Positions 1 to 8,645 of a stretch of 45,352 nucleotides of DNA are shown in pieces. Position 1 is the first letter of the stretch; the number at the start of each line of letters is the position of its first letter. The notes beneath the pieces are model-generated. The model searched no databases and had not been told where the DNA came from. It worked only from the letters and a program-made list of their open reading frames with translations. Location: the IMG/VR virus record IMGVR_UViG_3300043410_000355, positions 1 through 45,352 of that record; one strand, given 5' to 3'. The position numbers and the translations under genes were made by a program. The stretch is from a virus.

Positions 1-74
1 TCACTGAATAGTCTTCCGAAAGCTACGATACTCTTTCGGATAATCCCGTGGTAGTAAATACTTCCATTAAGCAC
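1..74 (-). CDS. 15: Tail sheath stabiliser/terminator gp15, N-terminal fragment
   Basis: Only the first 24 codons are in the window. Reading from a GTG at 74, the protein begins MLNGSIYYHGIIRKSIVAFG and is open to the window edge. T4 gp15 starts similarly (FYNSSFRRYATLMGDLFSN in T4), and gene 15 follows 14 and 13 in T4, as here. The GTG lies inside the last codons of gene 14, with GGAG about 9 bases upstream. The family caps the tail tube and sheath at the neck and joins tail to head. A competing ATG at 67 gives only 14 codons and is not used. The identity rests on a short stretch plus gene order. Confidence 0.6.
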   Translation of the reverse strand, partial: MLNGSIYYHGIIRKSIVAFGRLFS

Positions 75-978
75 GGTTTATTTCTCCAAATGGGTTGCTC
101 TCGTCGAAGTTAATAACAGTAGTTGATTCTTCTTTGAACTTGTTGTTGTCGCCGAATGAAGAAGGTTTGTCGATATCGACATCTAGAACTGCTGTTGCAA
201 TTGCGCCATCACCACCGCCACCTACAAACGAAATTGCTGGTGGTGTCTTATAACCTGTGCCACCGTTATTGACTTCAACTGAAACGATCTGTCCGTTTTC
301 TATTGTAGCAGTAGCGTTAGCGCCGTAACCAGAACCAGAAAGGATAACTACTTCTGGAGCAGATGTATAACCAGATCCATGGCTGTCAACCGTAATACCT
401 TTTAGATATCCGAAATTAGAACGAGTAGTATTTGTATTGAATGTCTTCAATGATTCGAAAGCATCGACAGCAGCGATACCTGTATCAATATTCTCGGAAG
501 CGTATTGGAACAGTTCAATCTGTAGCTTGTAAACGTATAGCTTACCTAGCTGATAGAACGGGTCTTGGTGTTGGACGAACTTGATTTCAAACAAACCCTT
601 AGATAGTGGAAAGTAAATCAGATCGCCTTCGTTTGGTCTGTTCGGTAGAGTAGTTGCGCCGTAACGACCAACCATCTGTTCCCAACGACGACGAGCAACA
701 ACCAACGTAGCTGATTGTTCCATCATTAGACCGAACTTCTGAATGAATGCACCCTGTCCACCGAAAGAGTCTACGTTCTCAAAGTACATCTCGATCGGGA
801 ATGAAGACTTAAACTGGCTTAGACGATCTTCGCCAAGAATCTCGTCTTTAGAAACTAATGTTCTTGGAATGTACATGACCTCCTGACCATAGATTCTTAG
901 CGATTCAATGATCAGGTCTTCCATAAGGTACTGCTCGTTTCGAGTACCCTGACTGAAGTAAACATTAGTTGTTGACAT
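67..978 (-). CDS. 14: Neck protein gp14 with inserted glycine-rich repeats
   Basis: 303 aa, against about 256 in T4 gp14. The body (residues 1-190) has the family look: it opens with the typical YFSQGTRNEQYLMEDLIIES segment and has an FPIEMYFEN region. Gp14 and gp13 form the collar that closes the filled head and receives the tail. The extra length is an insertion at about 193-266 made of two copies of a Gly-rich unit (GSGYTSAPEVVI...GYGANATATI, then GGTGYKTPPAISFVGGGGDG). The same unit occurs in gp8 and gp53 in this window. The ATG is 1 base after the gp13 stop, so translation is probably coupled. The 3' end overlaps the gp15 start. Confidence 0.88.
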   Translation of the reverse strand: MSTTNVYFSQGTRNEQYLMEDLIIESLRIYGQEVMYIPRTLVSKDEILGEDRLSQFKSSFPIEMYFENVDSFGGQGAFIQKFGLMMEQSATLVVARRRWEQMVGRYGATTLPNRPNEGDLIYFPLSKGLFEIKFVQHQDPFYQLGKLYVYKLQIELFQYASENIDTGIAAVDAFESLKTFNTNTTRSNFGYLKGITVDSHGSGYTSAPEVVILSGSGYGANATATIENGQIVSVEVNNGGTGYKTPPAISFVGGGGDGAIATAVLDVDIDKPSSFGDNNKFKEESTTVINFDESNPFGEINRA

Positions 979-979
979 C

Positions 980-1978
980 TTAGCCCATCATAAAGTTTAG
1001 TGGAGCAGACTTAGTAGACAAGTCATCTCTTAGTGTAGAGATTTCGGTCATCGCTTCTTGATACATTGTATCGCCATCCAGAGTGACACCACCTGGAAGT
1101 TGGATACCTTTGAACTTCTTAATGTTGATAGCCCACTGACGCTTGAATAGAGCGATAGTGTATTCTTTCAACCAAGTCTCGTTCCAAACCTTACCCCAAG
1201 TAGTTGGGTCTAGTGCACGATACGCTTTAACTAGAACGTAGTCGCCTAGAATGACGTTTTGTCTCCAGTTGACATCTAGGTATAGACGGTTCTGCATACG
1301 GTTGTAGCGGAATGAATCCTTGCCGTTAAGAGTCCAGTCTAGAAGGTCTAGGTGGTTCATAACAGTTTGATAGTAGATGATAGACGTAGAAGTCAAATCA
1401 TACAAGTCGTTCAAACGTAGCTGGTATTGTAGGTCAAAGATGTTCTTAGAAGAAGATGCCTGACCGATAGAAAGAACGTCAGTCACACCCCAAACATAGT
1501 CAGGGATATCGATGTACTTTAGATCGTACTCGCGCAGAGTTACTGCGTTTGTATCTAGCGTAGCCATAACTGGTGTGCTAGTTTTAGAGATACCAGTAAT
1601 AGTCTCACCATCAACGAATGTTCCAACAACATCTCTAATTAGAAGGTTATTGCCAGAAGATAGGTTGTCTTGGTGTACGTATGTTGTAGATGCTTCTTCA
1701 CCCGCAACTGTAGCCTTAGCTCCAGAAGTTGCGCCAGTAACAACAGTAGCAATACCGAAGTCTGTCGCATTGTTAGTTGTTAGTGTTAAGCTAGAAGCGC
1801 GGATGCGCTGCTTTAGATACATCTCTTCAATACCATCATAGTGGTACTGACGCCAATAATCTAGAGCCTCGTCTAGACGATCTTCTAGTTGATCGTCATC
1901 GACGTTAATTTCTAAAACAGGAGCGCCAAGTGCTCTTAGCGCATACTGTTTTAACTGTTCTCTTGAGCTAATCGCCAC
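980..1978 (-). CDS. 13: Neck protein gp13
   Basis: 332 aa (T4 gp13 is 309). The N-terminus (REQLKQYALRALGAPVLEIN followed by VDDDQLEDRLDEALDYW) and the C-terminus (KKFKGIQLPGGVTLDGDTMY then EAMTEISTLRDDL) are hallmarks of the T4 gp13 family. It forms the head-tail connector ring with gp14. Residues about 63-147 (FGIATVVTGATSGAKATVAG onward, with GTFVDGETITGIS) look like an inserted beta-rich accessory module not needed for the neck fold. The start is a GTG at 1978 with GGAG upstream. An ATG two bases earlier is out of frame. It follows the stop of the large fibre gene directly. Confidence 0.88.
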   Translation of the reverse strand: MAISSREQLKQYALRALGAPVLEINVDDDQLEDRLDEALDYWRQYHYDGIEEMYLKQRIRASSLTLTTNNATDFGIATVVTGATSGAKATVAGEEASTTYVHQDNLSSGNNLLIRDVVGTFVDGETITGISKTSTPVMATLDTNAVTLREYDLKYIDIPDYVWGVTDVLSIGQASSSKNIFDLQYQLRLNDLYDLTSTSIIYYQTVMNHLDLLDWTLNGKDSFRYNRMQNRLYLDVNWRQNVILGDYVLVKAYRALDPTTWGKVWNETWLKEYTIALFKRQWAINIKKFKGIQLPGGVTLDGDTMYQEAMTEISTLRDDLSTKSAPLNFMMG

Positions 1979-1979
1979 A

Positions 1980-4900
1980 TTACTCTCCTAGCTTAGATTT
2001 TAGTGTATCGACTTCGTTCTTCAACTCTTGGACAGCCTTAATTAGAACAGAAACCATTTGTGAGTAGTTGACAGACTTAGTACCTTCTTCATCGGCAGAA
2101 GTGAAGACGAACTCTGGGATAACGTTCTCAACTTCTTGAGCGATCAAACCAACGTCGTGTTTTCCATCAGCTTTCTTATCGTACTCTACAGAACGTAGTT
2201 TCATAACGTCTGCTAATCCATATTTAGAGTCAACGATATTTTCTTTAGCACGAACGTCAGAAACTTGCTGGAATGCGTTAGCCAAGACACCAGCGCTGTT
2301 ATATGTTTGTACCCAGCCAGTTTGTGTAGCGTATAGACCAACAGAATATGTAGCGCTATACCAACCTGCCTGACCATTACTTCTGAACCAACCGTCAGTA
2401 CCGTTAGTATAAGCATCTGCGCCTTGTAGGTACTTAGAGTAGTAAGTAGATGGGCTGTAACCAAGAGCAGTAGTAACGTCGCCAGATGTCAATGTAACAG
2501 CGTTCGCGCGACCGTTGAACGTGGTAACCATCGCGTTACCAAGATATGACCACTGAACGTCAGTACCGTTTGTAGTTAGAACGTATCCGTTCTGACCAGC
2601 AGACTGAGAAGGTAGTAGGTTAGTACGAGCACCCTGTGCAGTTGTTGCACCAGTACCACCAGAACTAATACCTAGTGCGCTTGATAATGTTAGAGAAGAT
2701 AGAGTTGTCGCACCAGCAGACAGAGTGCTGGATAGAGTAACTGCACCAGAAACACCTAGAGTAGAACCGAATGTAGATGCACCTGTATAGCTAGAAGTGC
2801 CAGTAACGGATAATGTGCCACCAACATTTGTATTACCACCAATACCAACACCACCAGTTACCACCAATGCACCAGTAGAAGTGTTAGAAGACGCAGTGTT
2901 GTTAGTGATAGATGTAGCACCAGTGACACCTAGTGTTCCACCAACAGTAGTATTAGAAGAAACTGCTAGAGTGCTGCTTAGAGTAGTCGCACCAGTTACG
3001 CCTAGTGTAGAACTTAAAGTAGTCGCACCAGTGACACCTACTGTTCCAGCGAAAGTAGCATTACCCGTATGGCTAGAAGTTCCTGTTACGTTTAGGTTAC
3101 CTGTAGCGTATAGAGTACCTAGACGCAATGTATCGTATGTTACAGTAGTAAAATCAATAACAGTTGTAGGTTCAGCAGTAACACCAGAGAATAGACGCCA
3201 TTCATTATTCGCTGCAGAACGAACGAAACCAGTGTGTTGATATGTTCCTGGGTTAATGTGACCAACGATACCAATATCTGAAGTATTACCGCTGTTACCA
3301 GTAGCCATATAGATCAATGGATCACTGATAGAAAGGTTAGTTGTGCTGATCTGTGTAGCAGTACCAGAGATGTTAAGGTTACCAGCAATATTTAAATCAC
3401 CGCCGACATAAGCTGTTCCACCAATACCAACACCACCAGTTACCACCAATGCACCAGAAGATGAATTAGTAGATGCAGTAGCATTAGAGATTGTAGTAAC
3501 ACCAGAAATACCAACTGTAGAACCGAATGTAGATGCACCAGTTACACCCAATGTACCAGAGAAAGTAGAGTTACCAGTATGGCTAGAAGTACCAGTTACC
3601 GCTAATGTGCCTGCAATAGCTACGTTGTTGTTAACAGTTGTAGTACCAGAAGAAGCACCGATACTCAAAGTAGTCGCAGCACCAGCAAAGTTAACTGTAG
3701 TAGCTACAGAGTTCCATAGGTTCTGTGTAGTATTAGAACCGACGACAGTTCCTGGGCGGATTGTAGCAGTAGCAGAAGTAGCGTTACCGAGTGTAAGTGT
3801 AGTTGCAGCACCGAATGCATTAACAGTTGTAGCTACAGTATCAAAAACTGACTGTGTAGTATTAGAACCGACAACAGTTCCTGGACGAACAGTTAATGTA
3901 GCAGAAGTAGCGTTACCTAAGTTAATCGCAGTTGCTGCACCGCCGATGTTTAGAGTAGTTGCTACTGTATTGTATAGGTTTTGAGTAGTTTGAGTACCGA
4001 CAACAGTTGGGTTACCGATAGTCAAAGTGCCGCTGTTTGCACCCATATTCAGAGTGGAAACATCGCCGAAGATGTTAGCAGTTGTAGCAGTAGTATTGAA
4101 TACTGTTACGTTAGTCTGGTTGGTTAGGATGTCACCGCCGTTGACAGAGATGTCACCGAAGATAGAGAATGTACCATCACAGACGATATTCTTAGCAACG
4201 CCGATACCGCCAGCGAAGATAACAGCACCATTGCTAGAAAGAGTTGAATCAGTGGTATTCGGGAATGTGGTAATACCAGTGAAAGTAGAAGTTCCACCAA
4301 CTGTTAGGTTATTTGTTACAGCGACTGTAGTGTTTCTTAGAGTCGCTGTACCAGAAGTAGCACCTAGAGTTAGAGCAGTAGCAGCACCGAAAGCATTAAC
4401 AGTAGTAGCTACAGTATTGAATACGTTCTGAGTAGCGTTAGAACCAACAACGGTAGCATTTCCTAAAGTTGTGATACCGATACCAGAAGAAGCGCCCAAG
4501 TTTATAGTGGAAGCAGAACCACCAACAGTAATCGTTGAACCACTATCAAGAACAGAGTTGATAGTTAGAACAGGAATATTATTGATTTTGTATGACTTGC
4601 CGCTAACTAGGTTGAAATATTCGGAAGAAGTCCAGTTAGTATTTGCACTATCCCAGTTAATAGTCTTATCTGTTGTGCCCTTTAGAGTAATACCACCACC
4701 GTCTGCAGTTGCATCAGTTGGAGTAGCAACCTTACCCATTTCAATGTTCTTATCTGCAACAACCAATGTTGTTGAGTTAATAGTCTCAGTTAGACCGTTA
4801 ACAGTTAGGTTACCAGTAACAACAACGTTATTATTAAGAGTGGTAGTACCAGATGTAGAACCGATTGAAAGAGCAGTTGCAGCACCGAATGCATTAACAG

Positions 4901-5693
4901 TCGTTGCATCAGTATTGAATACGTTTGCAGTAGTAGATGCAGTGATAATGTTACCAGTATCTACCGTAATGCTACCATTCAGGACTACGCTTTGTGCAGC
5001 AAAGTTACCGCTAGCATCTCGAGCAACAATGGTGCTATATGCATTATTCGGTGTAGAGTTTAGAGATAGTAGAGGGTTACCAGAAACACCATCACCGTTT
5101 GTTACAGAGATACCCTGTCCAGAAACAGTGATTGCTCTGCCAGTGTAAGTGCCCTTAGCAGTGCGAGTTAGTAAACCAGATACAGTGTTTTGAGCAACAC
5201 CGCGAAGTTCTACGCTACCCCATAGTTCGTATGTGATTGAGTCAACACCGATAGTAGTTGGAGCATCAGAAGTTTGACGCCACACAGTTTGCGCATTCGA
5301 TGTACCAGAAGCAACATAGATCAACTGATGTTTGTTCAGGTTATAGATCTTATCACTATCAAACGCTCTAGACCATGCAGTCATAGAAACGTTGTAGATA
5401 CCGTTCGCGTACTGAGAAGATTGTCCAATTACAAGGACACGGTCACCAACAGAAAGAGAGACACCATCAATGGTTTGTGTGCCATACAGAGTTAAGTTAG
5501 AAGTGGCTACAACCTTAACTGGGGTTCCCTTGTAAACAGAGTTACCCATAACCAATTCCATACCAGCTGGCGAAGAACCGTCGTGGATTCTAAGAACCAT
5601 ATTTGTGGTATCAAATGTTGGTTCTGCAATCGCACCAGTAAAGCTCTGGTGTTGGGTATATGTACCTCTTCTTAATTGAATTTGTGTTGGCAT
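1980..5693 (-). CDS. Long tail fibre with C-terminal S74 self-cleaving chaperone
   Basis: 1237 aa. The N-terminus (MPTQIQLRRGTYTQHQSFTG...EPTFDTTNMVLRIHDG) is a common virion-attachment start in marine fibres. Residues about 55-140 contain a domain (TIDGVSLSVGDRVLV...NGIYNV) also found in the 769-aa fibre. The shaft is highly repetitive, first with NVFNTVATTVNAFGAATALT-type units and then with STLGVTGATTLSSTLGVTGA-type units, as expected for trimeric beta-fibres. The last about 110 residues are an S74 intramolecular chaperone (SDVRAKENI...HDVGLIAQEVENVIPEF...VNYSQMVSVLIKAVQEL). In this family the domain trimerises the fibre and cleaves itself off at the Ser-Asp site, here around VSDVRAK. AAGGAA precedes the ATG. 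It probably determines receptor binding. Confidence 0.85.
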   Translation of the reverse strand: MPTQIQLRRGTYTQHQSFTGAIAEPTFDTTNMVLRIHDGSSPAGMELVMGNSVYKGTPVKVVATSNLTLYGTQTIDGVSLSVGDRVLVIGQSSQYANGIYNVSMTAWSRAFDSDKIYNLNKHQLIYVASGTSNAQTVWRQTSDAPTTIGVDSITYELWGSVELRGVAQNTVSGLLTRTAKGTYTGRAITVSGQGISVTNGDGVSGNPLLSLNSTPNNAYSTIVARDASGNFAAQSVVLNGSITVDTGNIITASTTANVFNTDATTVNAFGAATALSIGSTSGTTTLNNNVVVTGNLTVNGLTETINSTTLVVADKNIEMGKVATPTDATADGGGITLKGTTDKTINWDSANTNWTSSEYFNLVSGKSYKINNIPVLTINSVLDSGSTITVGGSASTINLGASSGIGITTLGNATVVGSNATQNVFNTVATTVNAFGAATALTLGATSGTATLRNTTVAVTNNLTVGGTSTFTGITTFPNTTDSTLSSNGAVIFAGGIGVAKNIVCDGTFSIFGDISVNGGDILTNQTNVTVFNTTATTANIFGDVSTLNMGANSGTLTIGNPTVVGTQTTQNLYNTVATTLNIGGAATAINLGNATSATLTVRPGTVVGSNTTQSVFDTVATTVNAFGAATTLTLGNATSATATIRPGTVVGSNTTQNLWNSVATTVNFAGAATTLSIGASSGTTTVNNNVAIAGTLAVTGTSSHTGNSTFSGTLGVTGASTFGSTVGISGVTTISNATASTNSSSGALVVTGGVGIGGTAYVGGDLNIAGNLNISGTATQISTTNLSISDPLIYMATGNSGNTSDIGIVGHINPGTYQHTGFVRSAANNEWRLFSGVTAEPTTVIDFTTVTYDTLRLGTLYATGNLNVTGTSSHTGNATFAGTVGVTGATTLSSTLGVTGATTLSSTLAVSSNTTVGGTLGVTGATSITNNTASSNTSTGALVVTGGVGIGGNTNVGGTLSVTGTSSYTGASTFGSTLGVSGAVTLSSTLSAGATTLSSLTLSSALGISSGGTGATTAQGARTNLLPSQSAGQNGYVLTTNGTDVQWSYLGNAMVTTFNGRANAVTLTSGDVTTALGYSPSTYYSKYLQGADAYTNGTDGWFRSNGQAGWYSATYSVGLYATQTGWVQTYNSAGVLANAFQQVSDVRAKENIVDSKYGLADVMKLRSVEYDKKADGKHDVGLIAQEVENVIPEFVFTSADEEGTKSVNYSQMVSVLIKAVQELKNEVDTLKSKLGE
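2969..2987 (-). repeat. Fibre shaft DNA repeat, copy 1 of 3
   Basis: The plus-strand 19-mer gagtgctgcttagagtagt encodes part of the shaft unit TTLSSTLxV. It recurs exactly at 6425-6443 and 7658-7676 inside the other large fibre gene. The surrounding 40-60 bases are also very similar. It is a plausible substrate for homologous recombination between the two fibre genes. Confidence 0.8.
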
Positions 5694-5702
5694 CGATATT
5701 CC

Positions 5703-6236
5703 TTAAGTCAATGATGATCCAAAATCTGCAGTTAAAAATATTCCGACGGGTGTCATATTGTCGTATGTGATAATAGGAACAATAGAAACACCGAAGGCGT
5801 CGTATGCGGCGACAGCGTCAAGACCGCCATAATCGCCTTTAGGATACGAACCTGAAGATGTCGCACCATCAGCGTATGCTTTAGTAACAGCATCGGTTGT
5901 TGTTACGGGTGCACCAAGCCCTGTGATTGTGTTGCCGTTCATCGATAACGGCACATTGAATGTTATCTGACCACCACCAAACGAGGCGATAGTCGTACCG
6001 CCTACTTTAAGGTTTAGAATGGGGTTGTTGTTAGCGTCCTTGTCGAACGTAACGGAACTGTTTGTTGCTGGTTGTGAAAAACCGCGAGAAGCGAATGCCT
6101 CGATTTCAGCATTCGTATTTTTGAAGTATAGATATCCGTCAGCGAAGTTGAGTGCCAGTTCGCCGTATTCTAAGTCAGTTACAAGCGGTTTCTTGCTAGT
6201 AACGGATGACTTCTTAAGAATAATTTTGTTTGTCAT
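5703..6236 (-). CDS. Short tail-fibre-like structural protein
   Basis: 177 aa. The N-terminus (MTNKIILKKSSVTSKKPLVT followed by DLEYGELALNFADGYLYFKN) is the classic phage fibre start, in which a basic strand is followed by a GELALN-DG-YFK motif that anchors fibres to the baseplate or one another. The middle has a MNGNTITGLGAP...TTDAVTKAYAD segment, typical of fibre shafts. The C-terminal about 50 residues (GLDAVAAYDAFGVSIVPIIT) have no family I recognise. No S74 chaperone is present, so this may be a short adaptor or a fibre whose tip is elsewhere. It lies between the two large repetitive fibre genes and has its own candidate late promoter. Confidence 0.7.
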   Translation of the reverse strand: MTNKIILKKSSVTSKKPLVTDLEYGELALNFADGYLYFKNTNAEIEAFASRGFSQPATNSSVTFDKDANNNPILNLKVGGTTIASFGGGQITFNVPLSMNGNTITGLGAPVTTTDAVTKAYADGATSSGSYPKGDYGGLDAVAAYDAFGVSIVPIITYDNMTPVGIFLTADFGSSLT

Positions 6237-6278
6237 ATCTATATTCTAAAAAGAATAGTAAGTGTAGTAAGAACTACT

Positions 6279-6300
6279 GGGTGGGTAAGAATACCCACCC
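6279..6300 (-). terminator. Strong hairpin between fibre genes
   Basis: A perfect 9-bp inverted repeat, GGGTGGGTA (6279-6287) and TACCCACCC (6292-6300), with loop AGAA. It follows the stop of the 769-aa fibre gene and precedes the 177-aa gene. There is no clear T-run on the minus strand after it, so it could be a weak terminator or a processing/stability hairpin. Confidence 0.5.
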
Positions 6301-6308
6301 TTCACATT

Positions 6309-6316
6309 TATTTAGT
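6309..6316 (-). promoter_or_regulatory. Candidate late promoter (ACTAAATA)
   Basis: The minus strand reads ACTAAATA, two changes from the T4 late box TATAAATA, and contains the CTAAATA core seen at other gene starts here. It would drive the 177-aa gene (ATG at 6236), but the transcript would begin near the hairpin at 6279-6300. Weak on its own. Confidence 0.35.
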
Positions 6317-6323
6317 TCAATAC

Positions 6324-8633
6324 TTAGTAAGTACCGCCATCGATTGTGAAACCATCGATAGTAGAAGTACCAGCACCAGCACCTGTCAAGTTAGCAGATA
6401 GAGTTACGTTACCAGTAACCCCTAGAGTGCTGCTTAGAGTAGTTGCACCAGATACTGCTAGAGTAGAAGTAAATGTTGCTGCACCGTTTGCGGCTAGAGT
6501 AGTGAACGCACCAGTAGAGCGAGTTGTCGCACCAATTGGTGTGTTATTAATTGTACCACCATTGATAGTTAGGGCATCATCGATGTAAGTATCGGCGATA
6601 ACAGAACCATTCCAAGTACCAGTAGTGATAGTACCTAGTGTAGTGATAGATGTTTGACCAGCGTATGTAGAAGCGATATCAACGCTATCTGCATTAACTG
6701 TGATACGGTTAGCAGTACCGACGATATCAAGAACACCAGAAGCGTAAGTCAAACCAGCGCCAGCTAGAGAAGACTTCAACTGTAGGTTGTCGCTGACGAT
6801 TTCAATACCACCAGAACCTGCAACGTTGACTTCTAGAGTGTAACCGTTCTTAGATAGACCGTTACCAGCGATTAGAGTGCCAGATGTTGAGAATAGTGTG
6901 AAAGAAAGTGCGCTAGTACCAAGAACGATCGGATCATTAGTTGTTAGAACGAAACCACAATCGCTATTGACAGAACCTTCTTCGATGAAACAGAACATAC
7001 CAGAAGTGACTTCACCACCTGGATTGTTATCTGCATCAGCAGAACGAGCCCATGCACCTGCCGCAACAACGTAGATACCGTTTTGAGAAGCAGTAGTTTG
7101 ATCTTTAACAAGGACACGGTCACCAGCTGCTAGAGAAACACCATCAATTACCTGTGTACCAGATAGAGTGATGTTACCAGTAGTTGCAACACGGGCAGAA
7201 CCCTTAATGTCTAGACCAGAGCGAGCAGCGTCAACATAGTACTTTGTTGCTGCGTCAGAGTCAGCAGTTGGCTCAGCAAGATTAGTAATCTTGTGAGCGT
7301 TCATATCGATAACGTTACCGAATGTCGCTACACCAGTTACACCTAGTGTACCACCAACGCTAGCATTACCTGTTACGGCTAGAGTAGAACTTAGAGTAGT
7401 AGCACCAGTTACGCTTAGAGTACCAGCAGATACGACGTTACCAGTAGCAGCAGAAACAGTGAACTTATTAGTGTTGACTGTTAGGTCGTTGGTTACGGCT
7501 AATGTTCCAGCTAGGGTAGTGTTACCTGTAACACCAAGAGTTCCACTTAGAGAAGTGTTACCAGAAACACCCAATGTTCCAGCGATAGTTGTGTTACCAG
7601 AAGTAGCAGCAACAGTGAACTTGTTAGTGTTTACAGCGAAATCACCAGCAACACCTAGAGTGCTGCTTAGAGTAGTCGCGCCAGTTACGCCAAGAGTACC
7701 ACCAACAGTAGCATTACCTGTTACACCTAGAGAGGCTAGACCAGTTAGGCTAGAAGTTGTAGAACCAAGAGTTAGTGTAGAAGAGCCAAGAGTAATTGTC
7801 TTAGCAGAAACAGCACCTGCAGTAACTGTGAAGTTATTGGTGTCGAAAGAAGCAACACCTTTAGTTGTAGTAGTTGCGTCCTTAGCAGAGATAGTAACAG
7901 TGTTGTCGGTGATCGTAGTATCGATCGGATCAGTACCAACAAAAGTTAGAGTGTCTGTTAGAAGGCTAACTGTATCTGTACCAGTATCACCAGCGATAGA
8001 AAGGTTAGTAGCGACTGATACAGAACCAGCTGCAGTCAAACGACCTTTAGTATCAACAGTGAATGTTGGGATAGATGTAGCAGAACCGTAAGAGCCTGCA
8101 GTTACACCAGTAGTCTTAAGAACGATGCTAGTAGTGCCAGCTGTATCATCGTATGTAGCATCAAGTTCTGCGCTATCAACGATCTGACCGCCAGTTACGT
8201 CTTGGATGTACTCTGCAAGGCTGGTAACTGCATCAGTATAAATGTTAGAAATAACAGTCTTACCAGTACCGTTTGGAGTGATACTGATATCACCGTTGGT
8301 GTTGGTAGAAGAAAGAGTGCTACCTGTTAATTGTAGGTTACCAACCAACCACTTGTCGATTGTACCTGTTGCAGAAAGTACTGGGACAGACTTAGCCGAA
8401 GTGTTAAGTGTACCGCCAGCGCCACCAGCATCTACTAGACCAGTGTAGTATTTACCACCGATAATTACGTGATTAACCGCATTACCTGAGGTTTCGGTAC
8501 CCATACCGATGTATAGGCGGTCACCACCGTTCGCGCCGTTATCTGCTAGTGCTGAATACGCTAACTCACCAGCACCAAGCGTACTTGGGTTGCCTGATGT
8601 GCTAGAACGTTTAATTCTAATGATTGAAGCCAT
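6324..8633 (-). CDS. Repetitive tail fibre protein, 769 aa
   Basis: 769 aa. The N-terminus (MASIIRIKRSSTSGNPSTLG followed by AGELAYSALADNGANGGDRLYIG) is a standard marine-phage fibre start. Residues about 270-455 are shaft repeats (LGVTGATTLSSTLGVTGN type) nearly identical in sequence to those of the 1237-aa fibre. At about 475-585 is the same GTQVIDGVSLAAGDRVLV domain found near the N-terminus of the larger fibre. The protein ends in a second short repeat block and FTIDGGTY, with no S74 chaperone. GGAGAA precedes the ATG. It probably forms part of the fibre network; which fibre carries the receptor-binding tip cannot be decided from sequence. Confidence 0.8.
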   Translation of the reverse strand: MASIIRIKRSSTSGNPSTLGAGELAYSALADNGANGGDRLYIGMGTETSGNAVNHVIIGGKYYTGLVDAGGAGGTLNTSAKSVPVLSATGTIDKWLVGNLQLTGSTLSSTNTNGDISITPNGTGKTVISNIYTDAVTSLAEYIQDVTGGQIVDSAELDATYDDTAGTTSIVLKTTGVTAGSYGSATSIPTFTVDTKGRLTAAGSVSVATNLSIAGDTGTDTVSLLTDTLTFVGTDPIDTTITDNTVTISAKDATTTTKGVASFDTNNFTVTAGAVSAKTITLGSSTLTLGSTTSSLTGLASLGVTGNATVGGTLGVTGATTLSSTLGVAGDFAVNTNKFTVAATSGNTTIAGTLGVSGNTSLSGTLGVTGNTTLAGTLAVTNDLTVNTNKFTVSAATGNVVSAGTLSVTGATTLSSTLAVTGNASVGGTLGVTGVATFGNVIDMNAHKITNLAEPTADSDAATKYYVDAARSGLDIKGSARVATTGNITLSGTQVIDGVSLAAGDRVLVKDQTTASQNGIYVVAAGAWARSADADNNPGGEVTSGMFCFIEEGSVNSDCGFVLTTNDPIVLGTSALSFTLFSTSGTLIAGNGLSKNGYTLEVNVAGSGGIEIVSDNLQLKSSLAGAGLTYASGVLDIVGTANRITVNADSVDIASTYAGQTSITTLGTITTGTWNGSVIADTYIDDALTINGGTINNTPIGATTRSTGAFTTLAANGAATFTSTLAVSGATTLSSTLGVTGNVTLSANLTGAGAGTSTIDGFTIDGGTY
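6425..6443 (-). repeat. Fibre shaft DNA repeat, copy 2 of 3
   Basis: Exact copy of the 19-mer at 2969-2987, here in the C-terminal repeat block of the 769-aa fibre. Confidence 0.8.
7658..7676 (-). repeat. Fibre shaft DNA repeat, copy 3 of 3
   Basis: Exact copy of the 19-mer at 2969-2987, here in the main shaft of the 769-aa fibre. Both neighbours continue into matching sequence (agtcgc-ccagttacgcc). Confidence 0.8.
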
Positions 8634-8645
8634 CTATGTTCTCCG

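Noticed and set aside
24-67. 14-codon frame from ATG 67 (MEVFTTTGLSERVS)
   Set aside because: It stops at once; the overlapping GTG frame at 74 stays open and matches the gp15 N-terminus.
2640-3100. CRISPR-like or satellite array in the fibre region
   Set aside because: Repeats are imperfect, in frame, of variable length and encode the fibre shaft; there are no unique spacers between fixed repeats.
2797-3240. Long plus-strand open frame opposite the 1237-aa fibre (also 3607-3984, 4027-4431, 4471-5148)
   Set aside because: Low-complexity Val/Pro-rich translations caused by the repetitive codons of the fibre shaft on the other strand; no ribosome sites or homology.
7459-8091. 210-codon plus-strand open frame opposite the 769-aa fibre
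   Set aside because: Same cause: antisense of Ser/Thr/Gly repeats gives an artificial Val/Pro-rich protein.
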